DNA from: Tanypteryx hageni | Taxonomy: Eukaryota; Arthropoda; Insecta; Odonata; Petaluridae | DNA length: 64,000 nucleotides | Assembly (NCBI GenBank): GCA_028673005.1 | Contig: CM054116.1 | Span: forward strand, 128,875,547-128,939,546 | Direction: 5' to 3' | In this document: piece after piece, positions 19,290-32,232 of the stretch | How positions within the stretch are numbered: the first letter of the stretch is position 1 | Layout: each line of letters begins with the position of its first letter | Made by a program: the position numbers and the translations under genes | The notes under the pieces: generated by a model | Database searches by the model: none | Told to the model about the DNA's origin: nothing | Seen by the model: only the letters and a program-made list of their open reading frames with translations

Positions 19290-20320
19290 TGCATATTTGT
19301 GTTCAGACGCCCATTCGCTTATGTTTGGCGATTCAATTTGCCTGGTAATAATTGGTGAACATTCTTTCCTGAAGTTTACCTCACTGCCAATATCTGAATT
19401 TTGTACAAAAAACTTAGTTCTTAAACAATATGGCGAGATTCTGGATTTGTGTTTAACAGATATTACAAAGTGCTCATTGAACAGTGTGCAGGATGTTGAT
19501 GTGACTTTTGCCTTGTAATGCCTGTCATCCTCCTCTTATGTGTGAACTTCATGTAGGTGTATCCCCACGTGTAGATATTAATTTTGAAACTTTCAACTTT
19601 AGGAAAGGAAACTATTCTGCAATGATAGATTACTTTAGCTCTATAGATTGGTTTATATTGACTGAATTACAATTAGATGACGCTCTTTGTTATTTTTATG
19701 ATATTGTAAATAACACCAATAATCTGTATGTTCCTGAAATTTTACACAAGAGTGGATCATCCCACTTTCCCAACTGGTTTAGTAAAGAAATAATTTCATT
19801 AATATATGACAAGGAAATAACCCAAAAGAAGCTTAAAATAAGTAGATCTGGTGTAGATTGCAATTCTTTTGCATCTCTTCATGCTAAATGGAAGTCATTG
19901 TCAAAAGTCTGTTATCTCTCTTATATTAGTTCTGTTCAAGATTACATTCCATCTAAATACAAGTAGATTGTGGAATTATGTTCATGTCAGGAATCTGCTA
20001 ATCTCTTTGCTGAACATCATTCCAGTGTATATCCTACTCCGAGTAACATAATACCACAATAATAGGATTTCTCGTACAGTTGATCTACACTCTTGTGGTG
20101 TTCTTCAAATAAGTGTTCTTAATGCCTTTAGTATGCTTGATGTAAATACGAGCGCTGGGCCTCCTCTCTTGCTGAAGCACTGCTCTAACTATTTAACTTA
20201 TACTCTTACTATATTTTTTAATAAGTCACTTAAGAATGGCCATTTCCAGATGTTTGGACGGATAATTTCATGATTCCTGTCCATGAAGCAGATACTAAAT
20301 CATTTGTAAAGACCAATAGT
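19290..20320 (+). pseudogene. jockey-like LINE polyprotein, endonuclease end to RT start, unit 1
   Basis: QYGEILDLCLTD, then after a frameshift CHPPLMCELHVGVS, mark the end of the endonuclease domain. FNFRKGNYSAMIDYFSSIDW, FPNWFSKEIISLI and YISSVQDYIPSKYK form the usual linker. NLFAEHHSSVYPTPS and GPPLLLKHCSNYL start the reverse transcriptase, which breaks off near 20320. The central RT motifs are absent. The C-terminus of the same or a related copy resumes at 22377. Confidence 0.8.
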
Positions 20321-22373
20321 AATTAGGGAAAGGCATGGTAAAGTGGCCATGTCGGGTAAAGTAGCTGTGTAACTTTCCATTGTCTGTTTAGTGCTGCACC
20401 CATGCAGGAATTATGTAAACTCGGAGGGCAGGGCGTTTTCAGTTATCTTGCAAATGTGGAGTAAGGACGCATTTATTTTAACATACATGAAATATATTAA
20501 GACAATACAGATACAAATGTTATGTTATAAGTAATTCATTTATTTTAAAAATCAAAAATTTTCCAATAGAAAAGTACATATACACAGTCTGTATTTTAAG
20601 AAAAATAAAAAATTTTCAGTTGTTTAGATGAAGTAACGTGCTGTTTAACTGCATAGTCCCTCCATTTTTTTATAAGCATCACTTCGTTAACAGTTGAATC
20701 AGACTCTAGTTCAATGTAATGCAAAACTACATCTAGGGCATCTTTGGCTGCTGCATGAGGTGTTTTTGGCTCTGTATTTAATTCTCCTTCCTCTTCAAAC
20801 TTTGATCGTTCTGTTTCCATCACGGCCTGTATGATTTCTGCATCCTCCAAAATTTCCTTCTCCAACAAATAGTCACCTTGGATCCATTGCTTTATGTCTT
20901 CTTGCTGTACATCTTCAGAAACTTCAATTTGCCTTGCAACCATTAATAGTCTTAATTCATTTCCTTCTTCCGGTTCAGAATTTTTATCATCAAAAGACAT
21001 CAACATCTTTGATGACCTATATTTTTATCTTCAATTTCTTTCAAAACTGAACTCAAAAATTTTCGCCTGTGTCTTCTTTTTAAGGTTTCTAAAACCCCTT
21101 GATCCATAGGCTGAATTAAGGATGTTACATTCGCTGGTAGAAATATGACCTTTATGTCCCTATCTTTAAGTTCCTTGCAATTGGGATGTGAAGGAGCATT
21201 ATCCAGAATGACAATGGCCTTTCCAGGTAAGTTCAGTTTTTTCAAGTGTTTTTTTCAGAAGATACAAACTCATGAAAAACCATTCTCTGAATAATGCAGA
21301 ATCCATTCAGGCTGATTTTTGTGATCGGTAGTAAACTGGTAAAGACAAACGATTTATACTTTTAAAAGCTCTGGGATTTTTTGATTTACCAACAATAAAT
21401 GCGGCAATTTGTGAGTTCCAGCTGCATTGCTGCAGGCAGCTACATGAGTCTTTCTTTGGATTTTATGTATCCTGATGCTGCAGGCTCATCCTTTTTTGCC
21501 TTTGTTTTTGTTGGTAACATCTTGTAATTTAGACCCGTTTCGTCTATATTGTAGAGTTGTCCTCCAACAAATTTATCTCGGTCGATAAGCTCTCTTAAAT
21601 CCTGCAAAAATTTTTGAGCAGCATGCTGATCAGACGATAACTTCTCTCCAGTGATGATTAATACATGGATACCATGACGTTTTTTTCCAACGTCCAAGCC
21701 ATCCATTACTTGCAGTAAATTTCTGCGCACCACCAATTTTTCGATTTAGGGTTAGGTAATTTTCCTTGGGTATGGGTCCACTGATTGAAATTCCATGATG
21801 TCTTTCTTGCATAAACCAAAGCCATAATGCATCTACTAAAATTTCCAATTTTGGTTTCCTTAATGCTGAATGGGAAGACAGTTGTGATGCAATCTGACTG
21901 CAAAATCCTTCTAGATTCATGCGATTTTTTCCAGTCTTTTGCAGTTGTCTCTCCAACACCTTACTCCACAGAAATTTGTCTTACTGACTCACCCCTATCA
22001 ATTCTTTCCAGAGCATCAAGCTTAGTTTTCATGGAAACAACCACTCTCTTTCTTATCTCTCCCATATTAAATTAAATATCAAAGCTAAAATAACAATGAA
22101 CTAGTATGTGGGACAACTGACAGCAGACTCTGTGGACACTGACAGAAGATGCATACTAGATTGGATTACTATGAAATGAGAAACGTTTTAGCACAAGGGA
22201 CAACTCGTGAGATTGATACGTAATGAAAGGAATGGTTTAAACTGTTTTTAACTAGTCGTTTTTATGTAAAATGTCTCACTCAACTGTGGATTTCAGTTTT
22301 CAGACCTAGGGGCATAAAATGTGTTAATCCAGCGATTCGGTTAAGCGAAGGTCAATTATGAGGGCTTCTACTG
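20321..22373 (-). mobile_element. Tigger/pogo-like DNA transposon, 3' end missing, unit 1
   Basis: On the minus strand it begins CAGTAGAAGCCCTCATAATT at 22373, a Tigger-type terminal repeat, next to TA (22374-22375). No matching inverted end was found near 20320, so the far end is lost. It separates the two parts of a jockey-like LINE. The left boundary given is where LINE homology ends and is approximate. Confidence 0.72.
20596..22065 (-). pseudogene. Tigger/pogo transposase, broken, unit 1
   Basis: Starting at ATG 22065: MGEIRKRVVVSMKTKLDALE and an HTH-like segment interrupted by an in-frame TAA, then a frameshift. A CENP-B-type DNA-binding region follows (LEILVDALWLWFMQERHHGI, WLGRWKK). 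The DDE domain contains QLYNIDETGLNYKMLP (first catalytic Asp) and AIVILDNAPSHPNCKEL with VTSLIQPMDQGVLE (second Asp region). An acidic C-terminal part follows (ALDVVLHYIEL). At least three frameshifts or stops separate the parts. Confidence 0.88.
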
Positions 22374-22376
22374 TAT

Positions 22377-22832
22377 TTCAAATGCAGCAACGGAATCTCT
22401 TGGATTTATATGCAGGAATACAACTGATTTTACTAATTTATTTGCTGTCACTGCTGTGTATACTTCTCTTGTCCGCAGGCTGCTAGAGTATTGTTCAGTC
22501 ATTTGGAGCCCATATTATGAAATAGACTCCCACATGGTGGAACGAGTCCAGCAGAAATTTCTGAGATCGATTGCCATTTAAAATGGAAATTTCACTGGTC
22601 AATATTTCCTATAATGATATACTAGCTCATCTCAATTTAACCACACAGACCTAAATTTTTATACAAAATAATTAATAATATGTTTGATTGCCCTAATTTA
22701 TTGTCGCTTATAAATTTAAGAATCCCTGCTCACTCAATAAGCTCTTTTGTTCCATGTCATCTAGGTTATTACACAAATAATTACACTTTTAAATCACCTA
22801 TTACAAGTATGGGGAGGCTAGGCTACAATTGA
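22377..22832 (+). pseudogene. jockey-like LINE polyprotein, C-terminus, unit 1
   Basis: SLVRRLLEYCSVIWSPYYEI and ERVQQKFLRSIAI are hallmarks of the region after the RT domain in jockey-like LINEs. After a stop or frameshift, KFLYKIINNMFDCPNLLSL and TNNYTFKSPITSMGRLGYN precede TGA at 22830-22832. The central RT that should lie between this and 20320 is missing. Confidence 0.8.
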
Positions 22833-22919
22833 TTTGTTCAGATCTCTCCAAGAATATAAAATGATAATTAAGGTTTATGTTTGACTTTGAAATATAAGCA
22901 TGATTAGGTATATTATAAG

Positions 22920-23648
22920 CGGGCCCGGACATAGAGACCCAGGTTCCCTAGGCAGTTAACAGAGTCGGGTCCCCCTTTTTGGTAATTTAGCAAAAAACAA
23001 ACTTTACTTTTATTTTTTATTTATTTAATGTACTTTGACTTTAAAAAATAGACAAGCAGAGTTAGAAATGAAATAGACAAGTACCAACTATACTTTTTTA
23101 CAAATTATAATTTTTACATTATCATATAATTACAAGATTAAATTGCCATGCGATGAACTTTCTTCTCTGCAAAGGAACGGATGACCTCCCTATAGTCCAC
23201 AGACTGCGTTATTTCTGACTCTATGTACAGCACAGAGAGTGAATTAAGCCTGTTCTCTTCTGTGGTAGATCTTAAATAATTCTTTACTCTCTAACCTTAA
23301 CTAACCTCAGCATATTCGCATGGAAGATAATACCTTTGAGCCGCAAAATTGAAATTGATACAACTTTCTAGCACACACTTTCAACATGAACTGACAAGTA
23401 GTGACAAGTTATAGAATGAAGTCAGGTGCGATGCAAAACAAACAAAGAACACAAACACAGTGTTGCCACTTGACTTGTCAAAAAATTTACTATGGTCAAT
23501 TATTTTCTATTTCGTTTGGAAAAATTGACATATTATTTTCCCTGTCCTGTGTCCTCAATGTGTACCATTTCGGCCCCTGGTCGGGGCCCCCGCCGAGGTT
23601 GGGGCCCTAGGCAGCTGCCTAGTTTGCCTAGGCAGAATTTCGCCGCTG
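22920..23648. mobile_element. hAT-type MITE, 729 bp, in LINE 3' region, unit 1
   Basis: The left end reads CGGGCCCGGACATAG here and CAGGCCCGG in unit 2; the right end, reversed, reads CAGCGGCGAAATTCTGCC. Flanking octamers ATTATAAG (22912-22919) and ATTATAAA (23649-23656) fit an 8-bp target duplication with one change. CCTAGGCAG motifs near both ends are subterminal repeats. It has no transposase. Confidence 0.7.
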
Positions 23649-23830
23649 ATTATAAATGCCAAAAATGATTTTAATTGATTACTTTCATCTTTTAAATGTT
23701 ATGTGTATGTGAATTCAAAATTAAATGCTTAGTTGTATTAGGTATTTAACAAAGTGAAAGCTTTGATAAATATAAACTGTCATATTTTTATAAATTTTAT
23801 ATCTATGTGTATATGTGTGGGTCTATAAAT

Positions 23831-24385
23831 GTTGCAGGAAATTGAATATTCTACAACATTTGTTCGAATCATTTTTGAAAACCACATTTTTCAGCTGCCA
23901 CAACCACGTCACCTACCGGCGACTATAGTTAACAATTGATGCTAGTTACGTCTTAATAACGCTCCTTTTAATTTTCTTAATTGTTGGTGATTCCTGGCTA
24001 TATCCAGTATCAGAAGGCTATGGTATCAATCTATTTGTATTCTTTGTAAAGCCTTTAAAATTTCTTGCAGTTCCTTAAAAAATTCATTATCATTTAACTT
24101 GTTTGGAATTTTCAGAAATATTATTCATGGAGAAAGTAATGTGGTGGCCACATCAGATTTTTTTTGAAATATTTGCTTTAATATTTGATGAATGTAAAAA
24201 TGTATTGGAATAAAAGTTGTAGGAAATTTCATTTTCTATAACCTATGTTTGAAACATTTTCCATATAATGTTTTGTTTGAGATATTTAAAAAACTATTTT
24301 TTTGTTGCCATCGCTAGAACACCTACCTGCGACTATTGTAAACACTTTATTCTTAGTTATGTCTTAGTAATGCTCCTTTAATGCA
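23831..24385. repeat. Two diverged direct repeats of about 160 bp
   Basis: Copies at about 23831-23985 and 24216-24385 share GTTG(C/T)AGGAAATT, ACCTACC(G/T)GCGACTAT and TTA(C/T)GTCTTA(A/G)TAA(C/T)GCTCCTTT in the same order. Unit 2 has them at about 48657-48811 and 49042-49211. The family is unknown. Confidence 0.5.
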
Positions 24386-27300
24386 GGTTTAATATTAGCA
24401 AAACAATTCATAAAGAATGCATATCGTTATAATTTTAATGCAAGAAAGTCACTATTAAAGAGAGCGATCAAGGCAGGAGAGAAATATAATTGTTAAGTTT
24501 ATTCCTAAATCACGTTGTAGTAGATTAGAGGAAATTAAATTTTTCATTTACCTTTTTTCATCATAAAAATATTTTATCGATTTACTACATATTTTTCATT
24601 TAGGGTTTAGCCATTAGTTTTATTGCCATACCTAGTTGCATGAAATATTCGTAACAGAGGTATTTCTTTTTCCATTAATAAATAATTATTATCATAAAAA
24701 ACTGATTTATTTCTTAAGACAAGCGAGTAAAATAACTGTTTAGTTTTTTCTAAATTTACATATATAAAATGGAATTTTGAGCATAAATATTCCTTTAACA
24801 GACAATTCTACAGATTTATCTTTCCGATTCTACAGATATTTTAAGTTTTGGAAAGGCAACACTCTTACAATATCCAAATTATTCAGATCTGAAGAGAATT
24901 GTAAAACCGAACATTAAAAAACCACTGAATGCTAAAGACAATTATACATATTTTAAAAAGACGAAAAGCTCCTGCATAACCAGTTTTTAATCATTGCAGA
25001 ATTTCATAAGATAAATAATGTATGCAGCTCGTTTATTATAGTTAAAAGCTACAAAATCCTTAATTCTATTTAAATCTTAGTGTGAAGCAGGTAAAGCAAA
25101 TATCAGCATTCAAGAAACAGTAAAATTGAATAAAAGACAGGGTATTGGATATTTTATTTATTTATTTATTTTTTCAGTATGAGGGCATTTCACTGCCTTT
25201 CAGTCACATTAAATATAATCCACCTCTCTGACCAGGTAAGCTTAAGTATGGAGGCGTTTCACACTAGATGTTTCTGAACCACAGGTGGCTAGAACTTAGG
25301 TAATGACTGCACTGTATGCTACCAAAAACACAATTTTAAGTTTTCAACACAAAGATATAAGTAAACTAAGCGAAACTTGTTCAAGCATCGCAGCAACACT
25401 AACACTTGGGCTGCTTGGAGATTCTTTGAAATCATATTTAGAGCAGGTTCTCAGAAGTTGACTTGCAATTGTCCTGGATATCCAGTTGAAAGAGGACGTG
25501 TTGGCCTCTGTGGTCTTAGCATTATTGATTCAGGTATGAGATTGAAATTCCCTGGAGCTCAAGCATCCCTGTACATCCTGAATGTATAATATTTCAGTGA
25601 TGGATTACTTCTTAACCCTTCTATTTTAGCAGAATTCATCATGATATCTTAACTGTTGCTCCTCAACAATGAAATTTTTGTTATAAAATTATTTGAGACC
25701 TTCAGAACCAGCAATAAAAGATTTATTATTATTTATTAATTCACAGGCAAAAGGCTATTACAAAATAACATAAACGTTTTTAAAAATAGTAGTAAAGTAC
25801 TTGAAATATGGTTCCCCAAAGAAAACAGAGCGGGCCTGAATCCTGCGAAAGTAGAATTTTTTCCAAGGTCATCCGACCTCCTGTTTGTGTGGTTTGAGGA
25901 GCCCTCACCGGGATTCCCTCCTTCTCTGTGAGTGTGTTCAGTGTGGAAGGAGCTATGGCTATAATAATCCAAGAAGAGGTTGATTATCCAAAAATTTCAT
26001 TCATAATTAAGAAATTTCAAGTCCACTACTTGACTATTAGATAGCATCATTTTTATCCATTTATCAGAGATCTGCTCTGGAAATTAAGGAACGTTACACA
26101 TTCAAACTGTTCTACTGTAGAATAATGAGGGCTTGTAAATAGCTATGGCATTCACTTTTACAGTTAAGTTAATATCTTGTCTTTTGTTGGCATCCTGAGA
26201 AAACAGTTCACTGAAATGAATGGATAAAGAGATAATAAATTTTGAAAGTCTGTCACCACCCATTAAAATGATTTTTTCCATCCTTTTATCTCATCAAGCA
26301 ATATTTTCTATTAATTGATCAGAAATAATTTTTCCTGTTCTGCTGGGAGATTCGGAACAAAAATGCTCCAATGCATCAACACTTCCACATTTACAGACCT
26401 GTCAGCTGAAGATCTATTTGATAAGGGAGTGATGCTTGTATTTTGTAGCACAATCAGAAATACATATACCTTAAATATTTGTTTAGACTTCTATGTAATT
26501 TTATAGCAGCTGCATTATTTGACATTTATGAGGTTTTCGATTTATCTAGGCTGTTATGCACAAGGTCCTAAACACATAATAACGTCGTGTCTCCAGCTCA
26601 TCTGAAAGTGCCTAAACATTAGTATCCCCCTAATATAGTTTACAGCACAATGAAGGCAGGTGAGTCAACATTACTGCGCAGAGAGAGAGAGAGAAATACA
26701 CGTTACATTGCTGCCAAACCGGCAGCCTGCATAAGCTTTTGCTCAGAAAGCAATGCATGATGCATGATATGCTGCAAGTGCTCGCTGTTCGCTCTTGACA
26801 GCTGGCAACATTGTAACCAGCTGTACGTGTTGAATCATCTGCATGCTCCAACTCGTTTTTGTACTACTGACAGTTTGGCACTCTTGGCAAACAATTTTTT
26901 GGCACCCTACTCCAATATAAATGTGACTAAAAATCTAACAGTTGAAAATTACTTTTATTAGTATTTACACAATGATATCTATAAGCACCGTTATTACTTA
27001 AATATAATATGAATTCAAGCTTGTTTTTATTATTAAATATTTTTTCATAATTTCTAAAAACAATTTTTTTCCACATTAAAAAGTTTTATGGTTAGTAACA
27101 GTGGTAAAAATGGGCATTAAGATGATAATTTTTTAGCAAGAGATTAAGAAAATCATAACTTTATGCTCATATGCTAGTTGGTACGTCAACATCTTCAGAC
27201 CGCTAGTTCTTCTTATACTTTTAGGATTGGGGTAGTGCACAGCATTGAAGAGGAATTGAAATCATTTTGAATATAAAGGTTTATACAACACAAATGTGCG

Positions 27301-27744
27301 TAAAAAATATAACAAAATGAATCAATCAAAGATGATTGATAAGTATACGTTACTCAAAGAAAAGAATACAGACACACACATATACAGTGCTGTGAAATCA
27401 ATTCATTGGCTCTTCATGCTGCCTCTCAATCTTCGGCACCCCAGGCAGTTGCCTGTTTTGCAACCCTGTTCCGCTGGTCCTGAGTACCGATATGCTTTAT
27501 ATATGATTTATTTGCTTGTTTGTGCAAAACGTTGTGTTTACTTCCTTTGCTCTCCATTTTAGAACACCACCGTTTAAATCTCAATGGTAAAACAAGTAAA
27601 TAAACATGAAAACTATGCTGCAAATGTACAAACGGCATCCCAAAAGCTACTGTAACAGACTGATGCTGAATGGCCAAGTGAAGGAGTGACGGAAACCAAG
27701 TGACATTCCATGCTTTCTGCGCAACCAGTTGCCACCTGCCGTCA
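24386..27744. other. Mostly non-coding end of unit 1
   Basis: No gene could be established. Noted inside: a 58-bp plus-strand segment with acceptor and donor (25178-25235); a frame at 25377-25589 (CNCPGYPVERGRVGLCGLS) of unknown nature ending near a GTATGAG donor-like site; a minus-strand frame at 25736-25972 (SSNHTNRRSDDLGKNS) that looks repeat-derived; a short (GA)n at about 26681; and a hAT-like CCAGGCAGTTGCC motif near 27440. Unit 2 repeats all of this at 49212-52572. Confidence 0.4.
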
Positions 27745-28781
27745 TTCATGCTACCAACTAGAGTGTCCTCCTATATGATATCTCATAAGTTAGAAGCAGA
27801 TTTACTATAGGATAGATATGCAGTGCATAACTCTCTGACATACTCATGCATGCATGCAAAATCATCACCAGCATGAATAAGAAAAGAACAGTATGAGTTA
27901 AAAACATTATGTAGCCATGAAATGAAGTTTCTCCAAAAAAAAAACAATTAAATGAAACAAAAAGGACTAAACTGCAAACCTATGCGTATTATAAAAAAAT
28001 TATTTTACAGTTCCATTAAATATCATTTTGCTCAAGTGCTGATTTACTTAACTTCCTCATTTAGTGTACGTATGAGTCTTTGGTGAAATTTGTAAGCAAT
28101 GAATTTAATGAACTATTTGTTGGTGCATTTTAATGCCATTTCAGAATCATATTGTACTTTTTCACCACTTCCCACGATTTTGTAGTAGCAGTGAAGAAAT
28201 TATAAAATTCCTTCCCAACAGAAAAGCAACCTATTACTTTTTACTAAATTTTTGCCCAGGCATTCACAACTAAACTTAACGAATGAGCTGTACTGCGAAT
28301 AAAAATCCTCTGGGGTTTATTTTTCGTATCCTGATTTACTCGCCAAGATGTTTGATTCATTATTATTGTAATGTTGTTCTCTAATATATTTGATAGATAA
28401 TTTTACCTTATTAAGCTCCTTAAATAATGAATCTGTTAAAAAAGCAGCCCCACTGTCCATCGGAATGATGAGTTAGCTGCTGGGGGCGGGGAGACACGTG
28501 GGCCTTGGTGACCAGCGTTGCCAACTTTCATTCAAGCACTGTCATTGGAGAAAGTAAAAATTATCAACTGGAAAATTTATGCTACATATATTATTCAAAA
28601 TTGTCAGTATTGCAATTTTAAAATTGTTATGTTATGCAAAGATTCATCCTAATTTGTCATATGGAATAATCATTTGGCGTCATGATAAATACGCCAATAA
28701 AGTCTTCTTCCTGAAAAAAGCCGGCCATTAAAGCTCTTCTGGTAAACCATTGTATATTTCTTTAGGCATAATCACAATACA

Positions 28782-28833
<52 letters not shown>

Positions 28834-28835
<2 letters not shown>

Positions 28836-30399
28836 TCATCATAGGTAGTCTGTCCGTAGACAGGTCCATGATCATTCTTGGTTAAACCTGGTTCTCCATA
28901 TACTCCTATTTTCCGCTGTCCTCTTTATATCTTGATAATTCTCTTTCCCTTTCAAATCGTCTATCAGCTGAAACCTTTTCCTACCTCTTTCCCTTTCCCC
29001 ATCTAGTTTTCCTTCTAACACGTCTTTAATCATACTCTCTCTCCTCAGGTAATGTCCAAGCCAGTTAGCCTTCCTCTTTCTGATAGTCTGTATAATCATT
29101 CGCTTCTCTCCTATTCTTCGTAGCACTTCATCGTGTTTCATCCTATCTGTCCATTTTATCTTCAGCATTCTCCTCCAAGTCCACATTTCAAAGCTTTCCA
29201 AGTATTTGATGTCATTTTTCCTTAGCGTCCATGTTTCTGCCCCATACAATGCTATACTCCATACGTAGCATTTTATCAACTTCTTGCGGATATCTTCCCT
29301 TATATTCCCTGTAAGTAGTTGTTTCTTTCTCCTGAAAGCCGCTTTTGCTTTTCCTATTCTAGTTTTGATCTCATCCGTACATTTTTCCTCTCGTGTTATG
29401 ATACTTCCAAGGTATTTATATTCTGAAACTTGTTCTAATGGCTTTCCCCCAATAGTTATGTTCAGATTCTCTTCTTTACCCGATATTCGAATGACCTTGG
29501 ATTTTTCTGTATTTATTTCCATACCGTATTTTCTACCTGTTATCACTAGTCTATTTATCATTTTTTGTAGCTCCTCTTCCTTTCTTGCTAGAAGTACTAT
29601 CTTCCCATCCGTATTCATACTTCCTTTACCACAAATTCCATTAGACTTCTTATCCTCCAATTCCAGTGCCCTAGCGTACATCATATCGTACTTTCCTAAC
29701 TTCTCCATTTGTTCTATTTCATCACATTTTCCTTTTACCCAATTTTCTCTAGCTTTATCTGTTACCCTTCTCAACTCATTGTTTATACGCCTATAGTTGG
29801 CTCTACCTTCTTCACTGTTAACATTTTTCCATTTTTGTCTCTCATCCATTTTCTGCAGCATTTCCTTCGTGATCCATGGTTTTCTGATTTTCTTCTCTTG
29901 TTTTCCAATCTCTTTATCCAAGGTATCCTTGATACTGGTTTTAATTTCATCCCATTCTATATCAACGGTCTTCGGTTTGTTTTCCAACTTTCTTAGGTTA
30001 TCTTCTAGCTTCATGCTGACTACATCCTGCCTTTCTTTCAGTTTTTCTAGGTCCCAGGTCTGTCTTTCTCTTCTCGTTTTTCTTATTTGTTTGAGCTTTG
30101 TACTCACGTCAAGTATTAGAAGGCTATGATCTGAATCAATGTCTGCTCCTTGCATTGCCTTGGCGTTCTTTATGCTGTTCCCGAATCTTTGTTTTACAAG
30201 GATGTAATCTATTTGGCATCTCATTCTATCTCCTGGGCTTTTCCATGTGTATAACCTTCGTTTATGGTTTTTGAACCATGTATTAGTCACTACAAGGTCA
30301 TTATTGATGCAGATTTCTACGAGTTTCTCCCCTCCTCGATTTCTCTTGCCAAGTCCGTATTGCCAGACAACATTTTCTTCCTGTCCTTCTTCGACTATG
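28834..30399 (-). mobile_element. RTE-like retrotransposon, internally deleted, minus strand, unit 2
   Basis: It has the same 876-bp in-frame deletion of the RT core as in unit 1 (AGT junction at 29596-29598) but keeps the 180 bp lost there. The open frame encodes at least 472 residues ending WRTRFNQE. The full 3' UTR is present and ends in ATGATGATG next to the TA tract. It is flanked by (TA)n at 28784-28833 and 30402-30418. There is no plus-strand partner. Confidence 0.88.
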
Positions 30400-32232
30400 T
30401 GTATATATATATATATATGATTGTATGTATTTATTAAATTGTTCTATCTTTGTAAAAAAACTCTGCACTGTTCCAATCTAATCAGAAGATTTACAATTAT
30501 AATACACGACACACAGATGATGTTCATATCTAGGATTATAGGCAATCAACAATGCCGCCTCAGTGGCTTATAACAAGTTACCTTGTAATGTTTAATGTTC
30601 TTCAAGTGTTCCTATCATTAGAAAACGATTCAAATATTTAATGTTAAATAATAATTTTTATAGTGTTGAAGAATTTTTAAGTTCATGAACTGTTTTTATT
30701 CTGTAGCGATGTACTATGGCTGTTATGTACCTGCTCCATGCCTATTTGAGATCTACAGAGTTAATAAAATTGTTATTATTATTACCTATAATACTAAATG
30801 AATATTCTGAAATCTTTATAATCTAAATATATGACTTTGTTTCATAATAGTTCATTTAGATTATAAAAATTAATGTCTTATTATCATGACATAATTATAA
30901 AATGAAATCTATATCTTCAAATACAGGTTGTTCAGGTTCTATGCAGGCCATAAATTGATCTTTGGATTGTTTTACCAAACAAGTCTCCGTTTCTGTATGC
31001 ATTGAGGTTTAGCCATCTATGGATGAATATTAGCGGAGTAATTACACACAGTCATTGTGATACAGCGTAATACAACAATACAAAAATTACATTACTGATA
31101 TTTATCTTAAGTATGTATATACGTAAGTAGAATAGAGCTTCACTTAGCTATTTAGCCATGAGTAATGTATGTAATACAAAAATTTCTCAATTGATATTAT
31201 ATTACAATTTCTTAATTACCTTAATTTGTTATTTATATAGAATGGAATGTTATAAAAAACACCGATGTGATTTAAACTAAATTTCTTATGGCCACCGTTA
31301 CATAAGCTATATCGGTCGTGGAAGGTTATCTGGTGCAAAATAACTATAGGCAGGCCCTATGAAAAGGTGAGGGGGGGGAAGGCATTTGGCCTCAAGCTAA
31401 AGGGGGCCTCAAATTTTGGCAGTTGTTCAGAAACAGTTTATGCACAGGCACTATCTGGGGGCATTGTCGAAAAGAGAGGCTCTTGTTCTTCTTCCTTTCA
31501 GAAAAGATGAAGTGACATCGAACGTAACTTACAATTTTATTTTTAATAGACAATTGATAAATTTGCATAAACGAAAGCTAGAAAAGCATTTCATAAATAA
31601 AAATTATTGAAATATTTTATTAGCTTATAGGTAATTGTATTTATTCATCTTTTTATCCATCGAAATATCAATAATGAATGTAGAAAAGGACACGCCAAAA
31701 ACAAATGTTACATTATTTGCAGGACATCCAAGAATTATGTGACACAACTTCCCCAGTTTTGGCTAAACGATATAATCCCTCAATCAGATCCCCCTCTCTC
31801 CTCTTACTTAACGCACTAACTTTTTAAAAGAATTTCACTAGTAAGCCATTTCAATGTGCTCTGCATTCTTGCCTGGGTGGAAAGCACTGTCACCAACATA
31901 ATTTTCGGATCATATCTTTTCTTTAGGAGGTCAGAAGATTTTATGAAAGAGTGCTACATAGTGCAAGCTTGACGCTCCTACCCCCAGTGTAATCCGCTGT
32001 AACCTTTCAGCAAACCCCGACCACCAAAGTGGGTTACATAATGCCTAAAATTTTTATTTTTACTACGGCGAGGGGCCTCAAAATCTGGATGTGGCTCGGA
32101 CCTCTCTGAGTCTCACTGGGGGCCTGACTACAGGTTATTTGATATTAAAGTTGTATTGCTTAAAAATATACGAAAATCGCCAGAAATTCTAATATACCAT
32201 TAGATAGAATATTCGCTCACCAGATGGTAGGC

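Larger units (their letters stand above)
1..27744. repeat. Tandem segmental repeat, unit 1 (27.7 kb)
   Basis: The sequence at position 1 recurs at 27745 and again at 52573, in the same orientation and followed by the same series of features each time. Unit 1 is longest because it holds an extra plus-strand RTE-like LINE copy (1131-3891). The true unit boundary is unknown because the window opens inside the array; position 1 is only a convenient phase. Confidence 0.95.

Noticed and set aside
19297..19966. Host protein-coding gene
   Set aside because: The residues match jockey-type LINE endonuclease and linker motifs and contain a frameshift.
25736..25972. Minus-strand 78-residue gene
   Set aside because: No splice or promoter context. 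The peptide resembles predictions made from dispersed insect repeats, though I cannot confirm that without a search.
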